64,000 nt of DNA from Croceicoccus marinus (GTDB taxonomy: Bacteria; Pseudomonadota; Alphaproteobacteria; Sphingomonadales; Sphingomonadaceae), in the NCBI RefSeq assembly GCF_001661675.2, contig NZ_CP019603.1, forward strand, positions 372,001-436,000. Reading direction: 5' to 3'. Below the pieces are notes generated by a model. It saw nothing but the letters and a program-made list of their open reading frames with translations. It was not told the origin of the DNA and searched no databases. A program made the position numbers and the translations under genes. Below, one piece after another: positions 45,805 through 54,841 of this stretch (its first letter is position 1; every line of letters begins with the position of its first letter).

Positions 45805-47001
45805 TCAGAGCTCCAGAATGGCCTTGGTGATGATCTCGCGCTGCACCTCGTTCGAGCCGCCGAAGATCGAAAGCTTGCGCGTGTTGAAATATTGCGCCGC
45901 GGTCGGCGCGGCCCAGTCGGGGCCCACCGGCTCGCCGTTGAAGCCTTCCTCCAGCGCCTCGGTGATGAAGGGCTGGGCATAGCGGCCCGCGGCGCGGCGC
46001 ATCAGGTCGGTGATCTGCTGGCGGATCTCGGTCCCCCGGATCTTAAGCATCGAGCTTTCCGCCATCGGCGCCTGACCATGCCCCGCCGCGTCCAGCACGC
46101 GCAGGTTAGTGGTCTTCATGTTCTCCAGCTCAATTTCCAGCTTCGCCAGCCGGGCGGCGAACAGCGGATCCTCGGTCAGCGGCTTGCCGTTTCGCATGGT
46201 GGTGCGGGCGTGTTCCTTCAGCTGCTCGAACGCCGCCATCGATGCGCCCACGCCCGCGATATTGGTGCGTTCATAGGTCAGCAGGTACTTGGCATAGGTC
46301 CAGCCCTTGTTCTCCTCGCCGACAAGGTTTTCTACCGGCACCTTCACGTCGGTGAAGAACACCTCGTTCACTTCCATGTCGCCTTCCAGCAGCTTGATCG
46401 GGCGCACCTCGATCCCCGGCGTGGCCATGTCGATAAGGAGGAAGCTGATCCCCTCCTGCTTCTTGCCGGTGTTGTCAGTGCGCACGAGGCAGAAGATCAT
46501 GTCGGCATACTGGCCCAGCGTGGTCCAGGTCTTCTGCCCGTTGACGATGTAATGATCGCCCTCGCGCCGCGCGCTGGTCTTCAGGCTGGCAAGGTCGGAC
46601 CCCGCGCCGGGTTCGGAATAGCCCTGGCACCACCAGTCGGTGCCGTCGAGGATGCGGGGCAGCCAGTGCTTCTTCTGCTCCTCGCTGCCGTATTTGATCA
46701 GCACCGGGGCCAGCATCGACAGGCCAAAGGGCACGATGCGCGGGGCATGCGCCATGGCGACCTCGGTCTCGAAGATGAAGCGCTGGATCACGCTCCACCC
46801 GGTGCCGCCCCATTCCTGGGGCCAATGGTTCGCCAGCCAGCCCTTCTCGTTCAGGATGGCATGCCATTCCTCCATGTCCTCTTTCGTCAGGCGCTGACCC
46901 TGCCGCACCTTGTCGGACAGGCGGGCGGGCAGCTTTTCCTTCAGGAAGCTGCGTACTTCCTCGCGAAAGGCTTCGTCTTCGGGGGTAAAGTTCAAATCCA
47001 T
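45805..47001 (-). CDS. Acyl-CoA dehydrogenase, probable first subunit of a pair
   Basis: Protein of 398 residues with [40 protein letters not shown] and the end SIFGGSNEVQREIITKAIL. The residue before GGS is Phe, not the Glu found in the paralogue at 42356, so the catalytic base may lie elsewhere or be supplied differently. Start ATG 47001 (MDLNFTPEDEAF); an upstream frame to 47091 is the tail of the thiolase region. Lies 13 bases after the thiolase stop. Confidence 0.88.
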   Translation of the reverse strand: MDLNFTPEDEAFREEVRSFLKEKLPARLSDKVRQGQRLTKEDMEEWHAILNEKGWLANHWPQEWGGTGWSVIQRFIFETEVAMAHAPRIVPFGLSMLAPVLIKYGSEEQKKHWLPRILDGTDWWCQGYSEPGAGSDLASLKTSARREGDHYIVNGQKTWTTLGQYADMIFCLVRTDNTGKKQEGISFLLIDMATPGIEVRPIKLLEGDMEVNEVFFTDVKVPVENLVGEENKGWTYAKYLLTYERTNIAGVGASMAAFEQLKEHARTTMRNGKPLTEDPLFAARLAKLEIELENMKTTNLRVLDAAGHGQAPMAESSMLKIRGTEIRQQITDLMRRAAGRYAQPFITEALEEGFNGEPVGPDWAAPTAAQYFNTRKLSIFGGSNEVQREIITKAILEL

Positions 47002-47014
47002 GGCTTGTGTCCTG

Positions 47015-48232
47015 TCATGAGGGGATTTCGAAAAGTCCGGCCGCGCCCATGCCGCCCGCCACGCACATGGAAACGACCACATGGCGCACATTGCGCCGCC
47101 GCCCTTCCAGCAGCGCCGCGCCGACCAGACGCGATCCGGTCATGCCGAAGGGGTGGCCGATGGCGATGGCGCCGCCATTGACGTTGAGCCGGTCGGGATC
47201 GATCCCCAGCCGGTCGCGGCAATAGAGCGCCTGGCTGGCGAAGGCCTCGTTGATCTCCCACAGCCCGATGTCGGCGATTGTCAGCCTTGCGCGGTCCAGC
47301 AGTTTGGGGATCGCGAAGACCGGCCCGATGCCCATCTCGTCGGGCGCGCAGCCCGCAGCCTGGAACCCACGAAAGATGCCCAGCACCTCGCGTCCCTCGG
47401 CCTCGGCGGCCGCGCGGTCCATCACGATCTGCGCGGCGGCGCCGTCGGATAGCTGGCTGGCGTTTCCAGCGGTGACGAAGCGGCCTTCTTTCACCTTCAT
47501 CCCGTCCTTCCACACCGGCTTCAGCGCGGAGAGCGCCTCGGCCGTGGTGTCGGCGCGGATGCCTTCGTCGGCGCTGACGGTCAGCGTCTCGCGCCCCGTT
47601 TCGGTCCCGTCCTTCGCGCGCAGGATCTTTTCGACCGTGATCGGCACGATTTCGTCCGCCAACCTGCCCGCCCGGGTCGCATCGGCGGCGCGCTGCTGGC
47701 TGGTGGCGGAAAATTCGTCCTGCGCCTCGCGGCTGATGCCATAGCGTTCGGCCACGATCTCGGCAGTCTCGATCATCGCCATATAGGCGTCGGGCTCGGC
47801 CTCGCTCACGGTGGGGGAACGCCAGTGCGGCCCCGCGATGGGCGGCTGGCCCAGGGTGGTGGAGATCGATTCCGATCCGCCTGCCAACACCACGTCGGCA
47901 TCCCCCGCGATAATGCTGCGCGCTGCCAGCGCCACCGTGGTCAAGCCCGACGCGCATTTGCGGTCCAGCGTGAACGCAGGCAGTTCCTGCGGCAGGCCCG
48001 CGGTGAACAGGCTCATGCGCCCGACATTGTAGAACTGCGGACCGAACTGCCCGCCTGCACCCCACATGACGTCGTCGATGCGCGCGGGATCGATCCCGGC
48101 ACGGTCTATCGCGGCATTCATCGCATGCGCGGCCAGCACATCGGGCATGGTCGCATTGAACGCGCCGCGATGCGCCTTGCCGACGGGCGTGCGGGCGGTC
48201 GAAACGATGACGGCTTCGCGCATGGCAGGCAT
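47015..48232 (-). CDS. Thiolase (acetyl-CoA C-acetyltransferase family)
   Basis: Protein of 405 residues. Seen: [20 protein letters not shown], nucleophile Cys in [14 protein letters not shown] (residue 93 from ATG 48232), [27 protein letters not shown] with His, and [18 protein letters not shown] with the second Cys. The start at 48232 shares a base with the upstream stop (TGATG); ATG 48223 is possible. It cleaves 3-ketoacyl-CoA or makes acetoacetyl-CoA. In an operon with three acyl-CoA dehydrogenases, thiolytic cleavage is likelier. A close relative lies at 59285. Confidence 0.9.
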   Translation of the reverse strand: MPAMREAVIVSTARTPVGKAHRGAFNATMPDVLAAHAMNAAIDRAGIDPARIDDVMWGAGGQFGPQFYNVGRMSLFTAGLPQELPAFTLDRKCASGLTTVALAARSIIAGDADVVLAGGSESISTTLGQPPIAGPHWRSPTVSEAEPDAYMAMIETAEIVAERYGISREAQDEFSATSQQRAADATRAGRLADEIVPITVEKILRAKDGTETGRETLTVSADEGIRADTTAEALSALKPVWKDGMKVKEGRFVTAGNASQLSDGAAAQIVMDRAAAEAEGREVLGIFRGFQAAGCAPDEMGIGPVFAIPKLLDRARLTIADIGLWEINEAFASQALYCRDRLGIDPDRLNVNGGAIAIGHPFGMTGSRLVGAALLEGRRRNVRHVVVSMCVAGGMGAAGLFEIPS

Positions 48233-49497
48233 CAGCGCATCCCCGGCAGTTTCTGTTTAAGGTCAGCGTATTTGCCGAATTCCTCGCGCGCGATGGCGCG
48301 GCAATGCACCTCGTCCGGGCCGTCGGCAAAGCGCAAGGTGCGGATGCTGGCCCACATATGCGCCAGCACCGTGTCCTGCGACACGCCCGCGCCGCCATAG
48401 GCCTGGATCGCGTCGTCGATGATCTGCAGCGCCATGGTGGGCGCTTGCACCTTGATCATCGCGATCTCGCTCTTCGCCGCCTTGTTGCCCGCGCGGTCCA
48501 TCATGTCGGCGGCCTTCAGGCAAAGGAGGCGGCTCATCTCGATATCGATGCGCGCGCGCGCGACGCGCTGTTCCCAGACCGAGTGGTCGGAAATGCGCTT
48601 GCCAAAGGCGACGCGCCCGGTCAGCCGGCGGCACATCATTTCCAGCGCGACTTCCGCCGCGCCGATGGTGCGCATGCAGTGATGGATGCGCCCCGGCCCC
48701 AGCCGGCCCTGCGCGATCTCGAACCCGCGCCCCTCGCCCAGCAGCATGTTGGTCGCGGGCACGCGGACGTTTTCCAGCACCACCTCGCCGTGGCCGTGCG
48801 GGGCGTGGTCATAGCCGAACACCGACAGCATGCGTTCGATGGTCACGCCGGGCGCGTCCATCCGCATCAGGATCATCGACTGGCTGCCATGGCGCGACCC
48901 GTCGGGATCGGACTTGCCCATTACGATGGCCAGTTCGCAGCGCGGATCGCCCACGCCCGACGACCACCACTTGCGCCCGTTGATCACGTAATCGTCGCCG
49001 TCGCGGATGATCGAGCATTCGATATTGGTCGCATCCGACGAGGCCACGGCGGGCTCGGTCATCAGGAAGGCGGAACGGATCTTGCCCTCCATCAGCGGCG
49101 CCAGCCAGCGGTCCTTCTGCTCGCGCGTACCATAGCGGTGCAGCACTTCCATGTTGCCGGTGTCGGGGGCCGAGCAATTGAACACCTCGCTCGACCATGG
49201 CAGCCGCCCCATCTCCTCGGCGCAGAGCGCATATTCGAGGTTGGTGAGCTGCTCGCCCTGAAATTCGAAGCTGTCGTCGACATGGGCGCGGCCTGCGCGC
49301 GGCGGCATGAACAGGTTCCAAAGCCCTGCTTCGCGTGCCTTTGGCTTCAGCTCCTCGACCACGGGGATGACTTTCCAAGGGTCGCCCTCGTCGTGCTGGG
49401 CGCGGTAATCGTCGGTGCGGGGGCGGATCTCGCTCTCGATGAAATCCCGTACCCGGTCGCGGAATGCGCGTTGCCGGTCGCTCAGCTCGAAATCCAT
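48232..49497 (-). CDS. Acyl-CoA dehydrogenase, ACAD10/11-like
   Basis: Protein of 421 residues, first gene of the minus operon. Motifs: [60 protein letters not shown], and the C-terminal [20 protein letters not shown]. This set matches the ACAD10/ACAD11 branch, whose bacterial relatives include LvaC of the levulinate pathway. These act on 4-hydroxyacyl-CoA after phosphorylation by an APH-like kinase; such a kinase is encoded at 36634 in this window. ATG 49497 follows GAGGG. Confidence 0.85.
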   Translation of the reverse strand: MDFELSDRQRAFRDRVRDFIESEIRPRTDDYRAQHDEGDPWKVIPVVEELKPKAREAGLWNLFMPPRAGRAHVDDSFEFQGEQLTNLEYALCAEEMGRLPWSSEVFNCSAPDTGNMEVLHRYGTREQKDRWLAPLMEGKIRSAFLMTEPAVASSDATNIECSIIRDGDDYVINGRKWWSSGVGDPRCELAIVMGKSDPDGSRHGSQSMILMRMDAPGVTIERMLSVFGYDHAPHGHGEVVLENVRVPATNMLLGEGRGFEIAQGRLGPGRIHHCMRTIGAAEVALEMMCRRLTGRVAFGKRISDHSVWEQRVARARIDIEMSRLLCLKAADMMDRAGNKAAKSEIAMIKVQAPTMALQIIDDAIQAYGGAGVSQDTVLAHMWASIRTLRFADGPDEVHCRAIAREEFGKYADLKQKLPGMR

Positions 49498-49556
49498 TAT
49501 ACCCTCTTCCCTATGGCGTAGCGCACCCTTGCAGCGAGTCGCCCGTTCTATCGCGA

Positions 49557-49585
49557 TTTACATACGCTATTTTCGATAAATTCAA
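49557..49585 (-). promoter_or_regulatory. Candidate promoter of the ACAD11-like operon
   Basis: On the minus strand TTGAAT (49585-49580), 17-base spacer, TGTAAA (49562-49557); each box matches 4 of 6 consensus bases. It is 60 bases upstream of the start at 49497 in an AT-rich stretch. Confidence 0.4.
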
Positions 49586-49605
49586 AATTCCACGGAAAAA
49601 CGTGC

Positions 49606-49633
49606 TTGGCAAGCGTGCCTGATTTATTATTTT
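49606..49633 (+). promoter_or_regulatory. Candidate promoter of the zinc alcohol dehydrogenase, overlapped by a palindrome
   Basis: TTGGCA (49606-49611), 16-base spacer, TATTTT (49628-49633). The odd palindrome GCTTGGCAAGC (49604-49614) covers the -35 box and could be a regulator site. Confidence 0.35.
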
Positions 49634-49659
49634 GCGAATCAACCTTTGGGAGAGAGATG

Positions 49660-50742
49660 ATGAAAGCAGCCGTTTTGCGCGCCGTCGGCGCCCCTCTGGA
49701 GATAGAGGATGTCGCCATTTCCAAGCCCGGCCCGCAAGAGGTGCTGATCCGCGCCATCGCCACCGGCGTGTGCCATTCCGACCTGCATTTCCAGAAAGGC
49801 CACTATCCCGCCGCGCTTCCGACCGTGCTGGGCCATGAATGTGCCGGGGTCGTGGAGCAGATCGGCTCCGAAGTGCGCACGGTGAAGCCGGGCGACCATG
49901 TCGTCACCTGCCTTTCCGCCTTTTGCGGGCACTGCGAGTTCTGCGTGTCGGGCCATCTGTCGCTGTGCGAGGAGCCGGAGCTGCAGCGCGCCAGGGACGA
50001 GGCCCCGCGGCTGGGCACCGGCGACAGGCCGATGACCCAGTTCCTCAACCTTTCCGCCTTTGCCGAGCAGTTGCTGATCCACGAACATGCCTGCGTGAAG
50101 ATCCGGCCCGACATGCCGCTCGACCGGGCGGCGCTGATCGGATGCGCGGTGACCACCGCCTACGGTTCGGTCATCCGCACCGCCGAGCTGCGCCCCGGCC
50201 AGAGCGTCGCGGTGCTGGGCTGCGGCGGGATCGGGCTTGCCACCATCAATGCCGCCGCCATCGCGGGCGCCGGGCGGATCATCGCGATCGACCGGGTCGC
50301 GTCCAAGGAACAGCTCGCCCGCGAATTCGGCGCGACCGATTTCGTCGACGCATCGGACGGCGATGTGTGGAAAAAGGTGCTGTCCATGACCGCGGGCGGC
50401 GTCGACCATGCGTTCGAGGCGATCGGCCTGACCGCCACGGCAGAGGAAGCGTTCCGCATGCTGCGGCGGCGCGGCATTGCCACGATCATCGGCATGATCC
50501 CGGTGGGGCAGAAGCTGTCGCTGAACGGCTATGAATTCCTCAAGGAGAAGCAGATCCGCGGGTCGTTCATGGGATCGAACCAGTTCCCGATCGACATTCC
50601 GCGCATCGTCGATTTCTACATGAGCGGGCGGCTGAAGCTGGACGAGATGATCTCGCGCCGGATCAGGCTGGACCAGGTCAACGAGGCGTTCGCCGAGATG
50701 GAGAGCGGGGCCATCGCGCGATCGGTCATCACCTTCGACTGA
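49660..50742 (+). CDS. Zinc-dependent alcohol dehydrogenase (class III-like MDR)
   Basis: Protein of 360 residues. Catalytic zinc ligands in TGVCHSDLHF and GHECAGVVEQIG; structural zinc cysteines in FCGHCEFCVSGHLSLCEEPE; NAD site VAVLGCGGIGLATINAAAIA. The start at 49660 has GGGAGA 6 bases upstream; ATG 49657 is adjacent and possible. It is divergent from the ACAD11-like operon. Probably oxidises an alcohol to the aldehyde or ketone in the same pathway; substrate unknown. The family also includes formaldehyde/S-hydroxymethylglutathione enzymes, but the sequence is not close enough to call it that. Confidence 0.85.
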   Translation: MKAAVLRAVGAPLEIEDVAISKPGPQEVLIRAIATGVCHSDLHFQKGHYPAALPTVLGHECAGVVEQIGSEVRTVKPGDHVVTCLSAFCGHCEFCVSGHLSLCEEPELQRARDEAPRLGTGDRPMTQFLNLSAFAEQLLIHEHACVKIRPDMPLDRAALIGCAVTTAYGSVIRTAELRPGQSVAVLGCGGIGLATINAAAIAGAGRIIAIDRVASKEQLAREFGATDFVDASDGDVWKKVLSMTAGGVDHAFEAIGLTATAEEAFRMLRRRGIATIIGMIPVGQKLSLNGYEFLKEKQIRGSFMGSNQFPIDIPRIVDFYMSGRLKLDEMISRRIRLDQVNEAFAEMESGAIARSVITFD

Positions 50743-50751
50743 CGGCGGCGA

Positions 50752-51609
50752 TCAGCCCTCTCGTTCGCGCGGGCGCATCAGGCTTTCCTGCATGACCGTC
50801 GCGATCAGCGCCCCATCGCGGTCGACCACGTGCCCGCGGCTCAGCCCGCAGGCATGGGCGGCCCAGGGGCTGTCGGTGACAAAGGCCAGCCAGTCGTTCA
50901 CCTGCGGCGTTTCGTGGAACCAGATCGTGTGGTCCAGGCTGGCCGACTGCACATCGGGCGATCCCGGCCTGACCCCGTGCGGCAGCAGCGCGGTGCGAAG
51001 GAACATCATGTCGGACGCATAGGCCAGCACGGCGCGCTGCAATACCGGATCGGGCTTTACCGGGCGGCGCAGGCGCATCCACCATCCCGACGCGGGCTGC
51101 GCCTGCGCGCTGCCATACAGCGTCGCGGGGTCGAAGGGGATGACATCGACCGGGCGCTCCGCGAACCGGTCGATCATGCGGGCGAGCGGACCGTGGCGAT
51201 TGGCCTCGGCCCATTCGTCGAAACGCTGCTGCGCTTCTTCCGGGCCGATCGGCGGGCTTATGTCGGCGGCATGGCGCCAGCCCTGCTCCGCCCGGTGGAA
51301 CGAGGCGACCATGGTGAAGATCACGCCATTTCCCTGCGCCCCCTCGATCCGGCGGGTGGCAAAGCTGCGCCCCTCGGTCAGCGGCGTCACCGACAGATCC
51401 ATCGGATCGGCGGCAGCCCCGGCCTTGAGGAAATAGGCATGCGCCGAATGGGCGAGCCGCCCTTCCCTCTCGGCCAGAGAGGCTGCCATCAGCGCCTGCG
51501 CAAAGGCCTGCCCGCCGAACAGACGGCTGCCAAAGCTTGGCCCCGTCGGCCCCCGATAAAGGCCCTCGCCGGTTTTCTCCGGCACCAGCAGCCCGCTCAG
51601 ATCAAGCAT
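50752..51609 (-). CDS. tesB: Acyl-CoA thioesterase II (TesB)
   Basis: Protein of 285 residues, the length of TesB. Two hot-dog halves: YRGPTGPSFGSRLFGGQAFAQALMAASL at the N-terminus, and the C-terminal half with VQSASLDHTIWFHETPQVNDWLAFVTDSPWA containing the catalytic Asp region. It hydrolyses medium/long-chain or branched acyl-CoAs and prevents CoA being trapped. The gene converges on the alcohol dehydrogenase with a 9-base gap, so no intrinsic terminator is seen there. Confidence 0.9.
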   Translation of the reverse strand: MLDLSGLLVPEKTGEGLYRGPTGPSFGSRLFGGQAFAQALMAASLAEREGRLAHSAHAYFLKAGAAADPMDLSVTPLTEGRSFATRRIEGAQGNGVIFTMVASFHRAEQGWRHAADISPPIGPEEAQQRFDEWAEANRHGPLARMIDRFAERPVDVIPFDPATLYGSAQAQPASGWWMRLRRPVKPDPVLQRAVLAYASDMMFLRTALLPHGVRPGSPDVQSASLDHTIWFHETPQVNDWLAFVTDSPWAAHACGLSRGHVVDRDGALIATVMQESLMRPREREG

Positions 51610-51762
51610 TCGTTCTCCCTTTCGCGTGTTTTGACACTGACACCATTTGATTGTTGGGCTGTCTTAAATCGCCGTTGCTGTCAAAGGTGATTCGCGCCGT
51701 TGGATCGGCAGGACCTTCGGCACGTCATGCGGAGCGTATTGGGGCAAGACAACCTATTCAAC

Positions 51763-51771
51763 TGATATAAT
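51763..51771 (+). promoter_or_regulatory. Candidate extended -10 promoter before the amidohydrolase
   Basis: TGATATAAT: extended -10 (TGn) directly joined to a perfect TATAAT, 126 bases before the start codon at 51897, in the divergent gap 51610-51896. No good -35 box was found, which fits the extended -10 type. Confidence 0.4.
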
Positions 51772-51896
51772 ACCTGTTTTCAGATAAAGCTCCGCCCCAT
51801 GCCCGTCATCCAGAACCGCGCAAGAAAATCTTTTGACTCTCGCTCTACTTTAGCCGATGCTTGGAAAGTCACAGCAAGCACGTACAGGAGAGATTT

Positions 51897-53075
51897 ATGA
51901 CTTATGTCGGCGGGCGCATCGTCAATGACGCGGATGCCCACACCATGGAAACGCAGGACTGGCTGGCCCCCTATCTCGAGGGCGAATACAAGGAAAAATA
52001 CTCGCAGGTGTATTCCAGGGGCGAGGGCGGCGAGCGGATCGTCAAGATGATCGACGCGGCCAAGGCGCGGAAGACCAACCCCGAGGAACGCGCCAAGGTC
52101 GCCGCCAATCCGATCGAGGGGCCCAAGGGCTGGCTCGGCTATGGCGGCTTCGACAAGGAGGAACGGGTCGAGGCGCTCGACTGGCTGGGCTTCAACAGCC
52201 AGCTGGTGTTCCCGACCTTCGGCCTCGCTGCGATCACCCGCGCCAAGTCCGAGGATCAGGCCTATGCCGCGGCGCGCGCGCTGAACCTGGCGCAGATCGA
52301 TTTCTGCGACGCGGACGAACGGCTGGTCGCGGTGGCGTTCTGCCCGCTGGACGATCCGAAGCGCGCATTGGAAGAAGCGAAATTCGCGGTCGGCAAGGGC
52401 GCGGGCGCGGTGATGTTCTCCGCCGAGGCGGCGGGCGGACGTTCGCCGGGCCATCCCGACCTCGACCCGTTCTGGCAATATCTGCAGGACAATCGCATCC
52501 CGTTCCAGCTGCACATCGGGCCGGGCACCAAGCGCCAGCCCGAAGGCTACATGAACAACGGGCGCGAACGTTCGCCCGACCTGCACGGCGGGGGCGAGAA
52601 CCTGCGCTTCCCCGATTTCATGTGCCTGTGGTACGCGCCGCAGGAATTCCTGACCGCGCTGGTCTATGATGGCGTGTTCCAGCGCTTTCCCGGCCTGCGC
52701 GGCGGGGTGATCGAATGCGGCGCGGGATGGGTGCCCGAATTCCTGCGCATGCTGGACCACGGCTATGTCTCGTTCTCGAAGTCCGATCCCTATCTGCAGT
52801 CGATGGACATGAAGCCTTCGGACTACATCAAGCGCGCCGTGCGCTTCACCCCGTTCCCGAACGAGGACGTTGGCTGCATGATCAAGGACAGCGTGCCCGA
52901 ACTCTATATGTTCTCCAGCGACTATCCGCACCCCGAAGGGACGCGCGACCCGTTCGGCAAGTTCGAAGCCTCGCTCGAAGGGTTCGACGAGGATGTGAAG
53001 GACATGTTCTACCGCTCCAACTACGACCACATGCTGTTCCGCGAGGACCAGGCGGTGGCGGTCGCCGCCGAATAG
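51897..53075 (+). CDS. Amidohydrolase-family metal-dependent hydrolase/decarboxylase
   Basis: Protein of 392 residues of the amidohydrolase-2 (ACMSD-like) group. Metal-binding region at the N-terminus: IVNDADAHTMETQDW (D-x-H form); FQLHIGPGTK with a metal-ligand His; and SSDYPHPEGTRDPF near the C-terminus with the conserved Asp/His. Members decarboxylate or hydrolyse aromatic or cyclic acids without oxygen. The start at 51897 (MTYVGG) follows AGGAGA; the frame extends to 51861 with no ribosome site. It is followed by a strong hairpin terminator, so it is a single-gene unit. Substrate unknown; its place beside ester and acyl-CoA enzymes suggests a ring or carboxylate step. Confidence 0.8.
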   Translation: MTYVGGRIVNDADAHTMETQDWLAPYLEGEYKEKYSQVYSRGEGGERIVKMIDAAKARKTNPEERAKVAANPIEGPKGWLGYGGFDKEERVEALDWLGFNSQLVFPTFGLAAITRAKSEDQAYAAARALNLAQIDFCDADERLVAVAFCPLDDPKRALEEAKFAVGKGAGAVMFSAEAAGGRSPGHPDLDPFWQYLQDNRIPFQLHIGPGTKRQPEGYMNNGRERSPDLHGGGENLRFPDFMCLWYAPQEFLTALVYDGVFQRFPGLRGGVIECGAGWVPEFLRMLDHGYVSFSKSDPYLQSMDMKPSDYIKRAVRFTPFPNEDVGCMIKDSVPELYMFSSDYPHPEGTRDPFGKFEASLEGFDEDVKDMFYRSNYDHMLFREDQAVAVAAE

Positions 53076-53375
53076 GGCAGCGGCAGGCGCGAATCGCCCT
53101 GGGGCGGATCGTGGGGGCGTGTCGCCATTGGCGGCGCGCCCCTTTGCCTGTCCGGGCGCCCTTCTTCCGCCATACCGCCGAGCGGATCGGCCCATCACAC
53201 GCATACGCCAGCCACCTTCTCTCCCGCACGCGAAACCCGGTATTCGGACTTTCGCCCGCGCTCTCGGTCCTTGCCTAGCGTCCCTCTTCGAAATTGCCAT
53301 ACCCTATATTCTATTTATGGGTTGGCAGCGGCAATCTTTGTGCTATGCATACTCCCGATACGAATGGGAGAAGGT
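53076..53375. other. Intergenic region before the carboxylesterase
   Basis: Contains the terminator at 53114-53145 and, from about 53290, an AT-rich run (CTATATTCTATTTATGG) that probably carries the promoter for the carboxylesterase, although no consensus pair with proper spacing could be set. No gene seen. Confidence 0.5.
53114..53145 (+). terminator. Terminator hairpin after the amidohydrolase
   Basis: A 13-bp stem (two G-T pairs) with a 3-base loop, GGGGCGTGTCGCC / GGCGGCGCGCCCC, followed by TTT. Only a short T-run, but the stem is very stable. Confidence 0.55.
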
Positions 53376-54785
53376 ATGATCGTCAGGCTGCTCTCGGCTG
53401 CTGCATGCGGCTCGGCAATCCTAGCCATCCCTGCGGTTCGGGCGCAGATGCCGCCTTCGCCCACGCCCGTCGTCGTCGATGTCGAACAAGGTTCGCTCTC
53501 GGGCGATTCGCAGGGCGGGGTCGATGTGTTTCGCGGCATACCCTATGCAGCACCGCCGGTCGGACCGCTGCGCTGGAAAGCGCCGCGGCCGGTTCCGGCC
53601 TGGCGCGGAATCCGTACCGCAACCGCGAACGAGCCTGCCTGCCCGCAGCCGGTCGATCCCGATCCATCGGTACCGAACTTCGGCGGGGTTCAGGGCGCGC
53701 AGTCGGAAGACTGCCTCTACCTCACGCTTTTCGCACCCGCGAATGCCAGCGGCGCCCCGGTGGTGGTGTGGCTGCACGGCGGGGCCTATTTCCTCGGCGC
53801 GGGCAGCCTCGGCTCCTATGACGGGACTGCCAATGCGCGTGACGGGGTGATCACGGTCGACGTCAATTACCGCCTCGGCTCGATGGCGAATTTCACCCAC
53901 CCCGCGCTGGCCGCCGAAGGGGACGCGGAAGGCACCGGCAATTACGCGATGATGGACGCGGTCGCCGCGCTGGAGTGGGTGCGCGACAATATCGCGGCGT
54001 TCGGCGGCGATCCGGGCAATGTCACCATCGCGGGCCAGTCGGCGGGCGGCGGGCTGGTCACCGGCCTGCTCTCGCTCCCCGCGGCGGAGGGGCTCTATCA
54101 CAAGGCGCTGATCCAGTCGGGATCGCTGCTGCGCCCCGACCGCGACGAGCGCGAGGCGAGCGAGGCCGTCGTCAAGGCGCTGGGCGACATCGGCCTGGGC
54201 GCGGATGCCAGCGCCGACGATCTGCGCAGCGTCTCGGCCCAGACGCTGGTGGCGACCCCGTCGCTGATGCGCGGCTTCTATTTCACGACCAATGCGTACA
54301 ACCCCAACGCGACGATCGACGCGCTGAAGGCCGGGACCGAGCAGGACGTGCCGGTCATGGTCGGCACCAATGCGGGCGAAGGCGGCTTTGGCAATGCGCG
54401 CATCGTGGCGGATCTGGCCGGCGACAGCGGCGCGCCCGCCTTCCTCTATCGCTTCGACCATGTGCCCGCCTTCCGCCAGGCGGAATGGACGCAGGGCCCG
54501 GTCCACTCGGCCGAGCTGATGTTCAGCTTCGATTCCATCGACACCTCCAGCTGGGGCGGCCCCGACGCCGATGCCGCCGACCGGGCGCTGGCGGAAAAGA
54601 TGCAGTCGTGCTGGACCGCCTTCTACAAGATGCCCGCGGACAGCCGCGCGATACGCTGCGCCGACGGTTTCGTGTGGGAACCTTATGGTGCAGCGCGGCA
54701 GGCCGCCATCTTCGAAACGGATGGCCCCGCGATGGCCCCCGCCGCCGATCTGCCCGACGGGCCGGAGGAAACCGCCAGCAACTAG
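53376..54785 (+). CDS. Type B carboxylesterase, exported
   Basis: Protein of 469 residues with a signal peptide (MIVRLLSAAACGSAILAIPAVRAQ). Family blocks: VDVFRGIPYAAPPVGPLRWK, SEDCLYLTLFAP, VVVWLHGGAYFLGAGS (oxyanion HGG), IAGQSAGGGLVTGLLS with nucleophile Ser222, GTNAGEG with the acid Glu, and GPVHSAELMFSF with the His. The complete Ser-Glu-His triad is visible. Slightly shorter than the usual 500-550. The start at 53376 has GGGAGAAGG just before it. A TonB receptor starts 56 bases after its stop, so the pair probably imports and hydrolyses an ester-containing substrate. Confidence 0.9.
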   Translation: MIVRLLSAAACGSAILAIPAVRAQMPPSPTPVVVDVEQGSLSGDSQGGVDVFRGIPYAAPPVGPLRWKAPRPVPAWRGIRTATANEPACPQPVDPDPSVPNFGGVQGAQSEDCLYLTLFAPANASGAPVVVWLHGGAYFLGAGSLGSYDGTANARDGVITVDVNYRLGSMANFTHPALAAEGDAEGTGNYAMMDAVAALEWVRDNIAAFGGDPGNVTIAGQSAGGGLVTGLLSLPAAEGLYHKALIQSGSLLRPDRDEREASEAVVKALGDIGLGADASADDLRSVSAQTLVATPSLMRGFYFTTNAYNPNATIDALKAGTEQDVPVMVGTNAGEGGFGNARIVADLAGDSGAPAFLYRFDHVPAFRQAEWTQGPVHSAELMFSFDSIDTSSWGGPDADAADRALAEKMQSCWTAFYKMPADSRAIRCADGFVWEPYGAARQAAIFETDGPAMAPAADLPDGPEETASN

Positions 54786-54841
54786 ACCGACAGAGGCCGA
54801 CCCATGATCGGCCCATTACAGGGAAGTGGGAGAAGGACAGG

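Noticed and set aside
51610..51896. Search for an RNA gene or operator beside the TesB gene
   Set aside because: Only the extended -10 at 51763 stood out; no stable structured element recognised.
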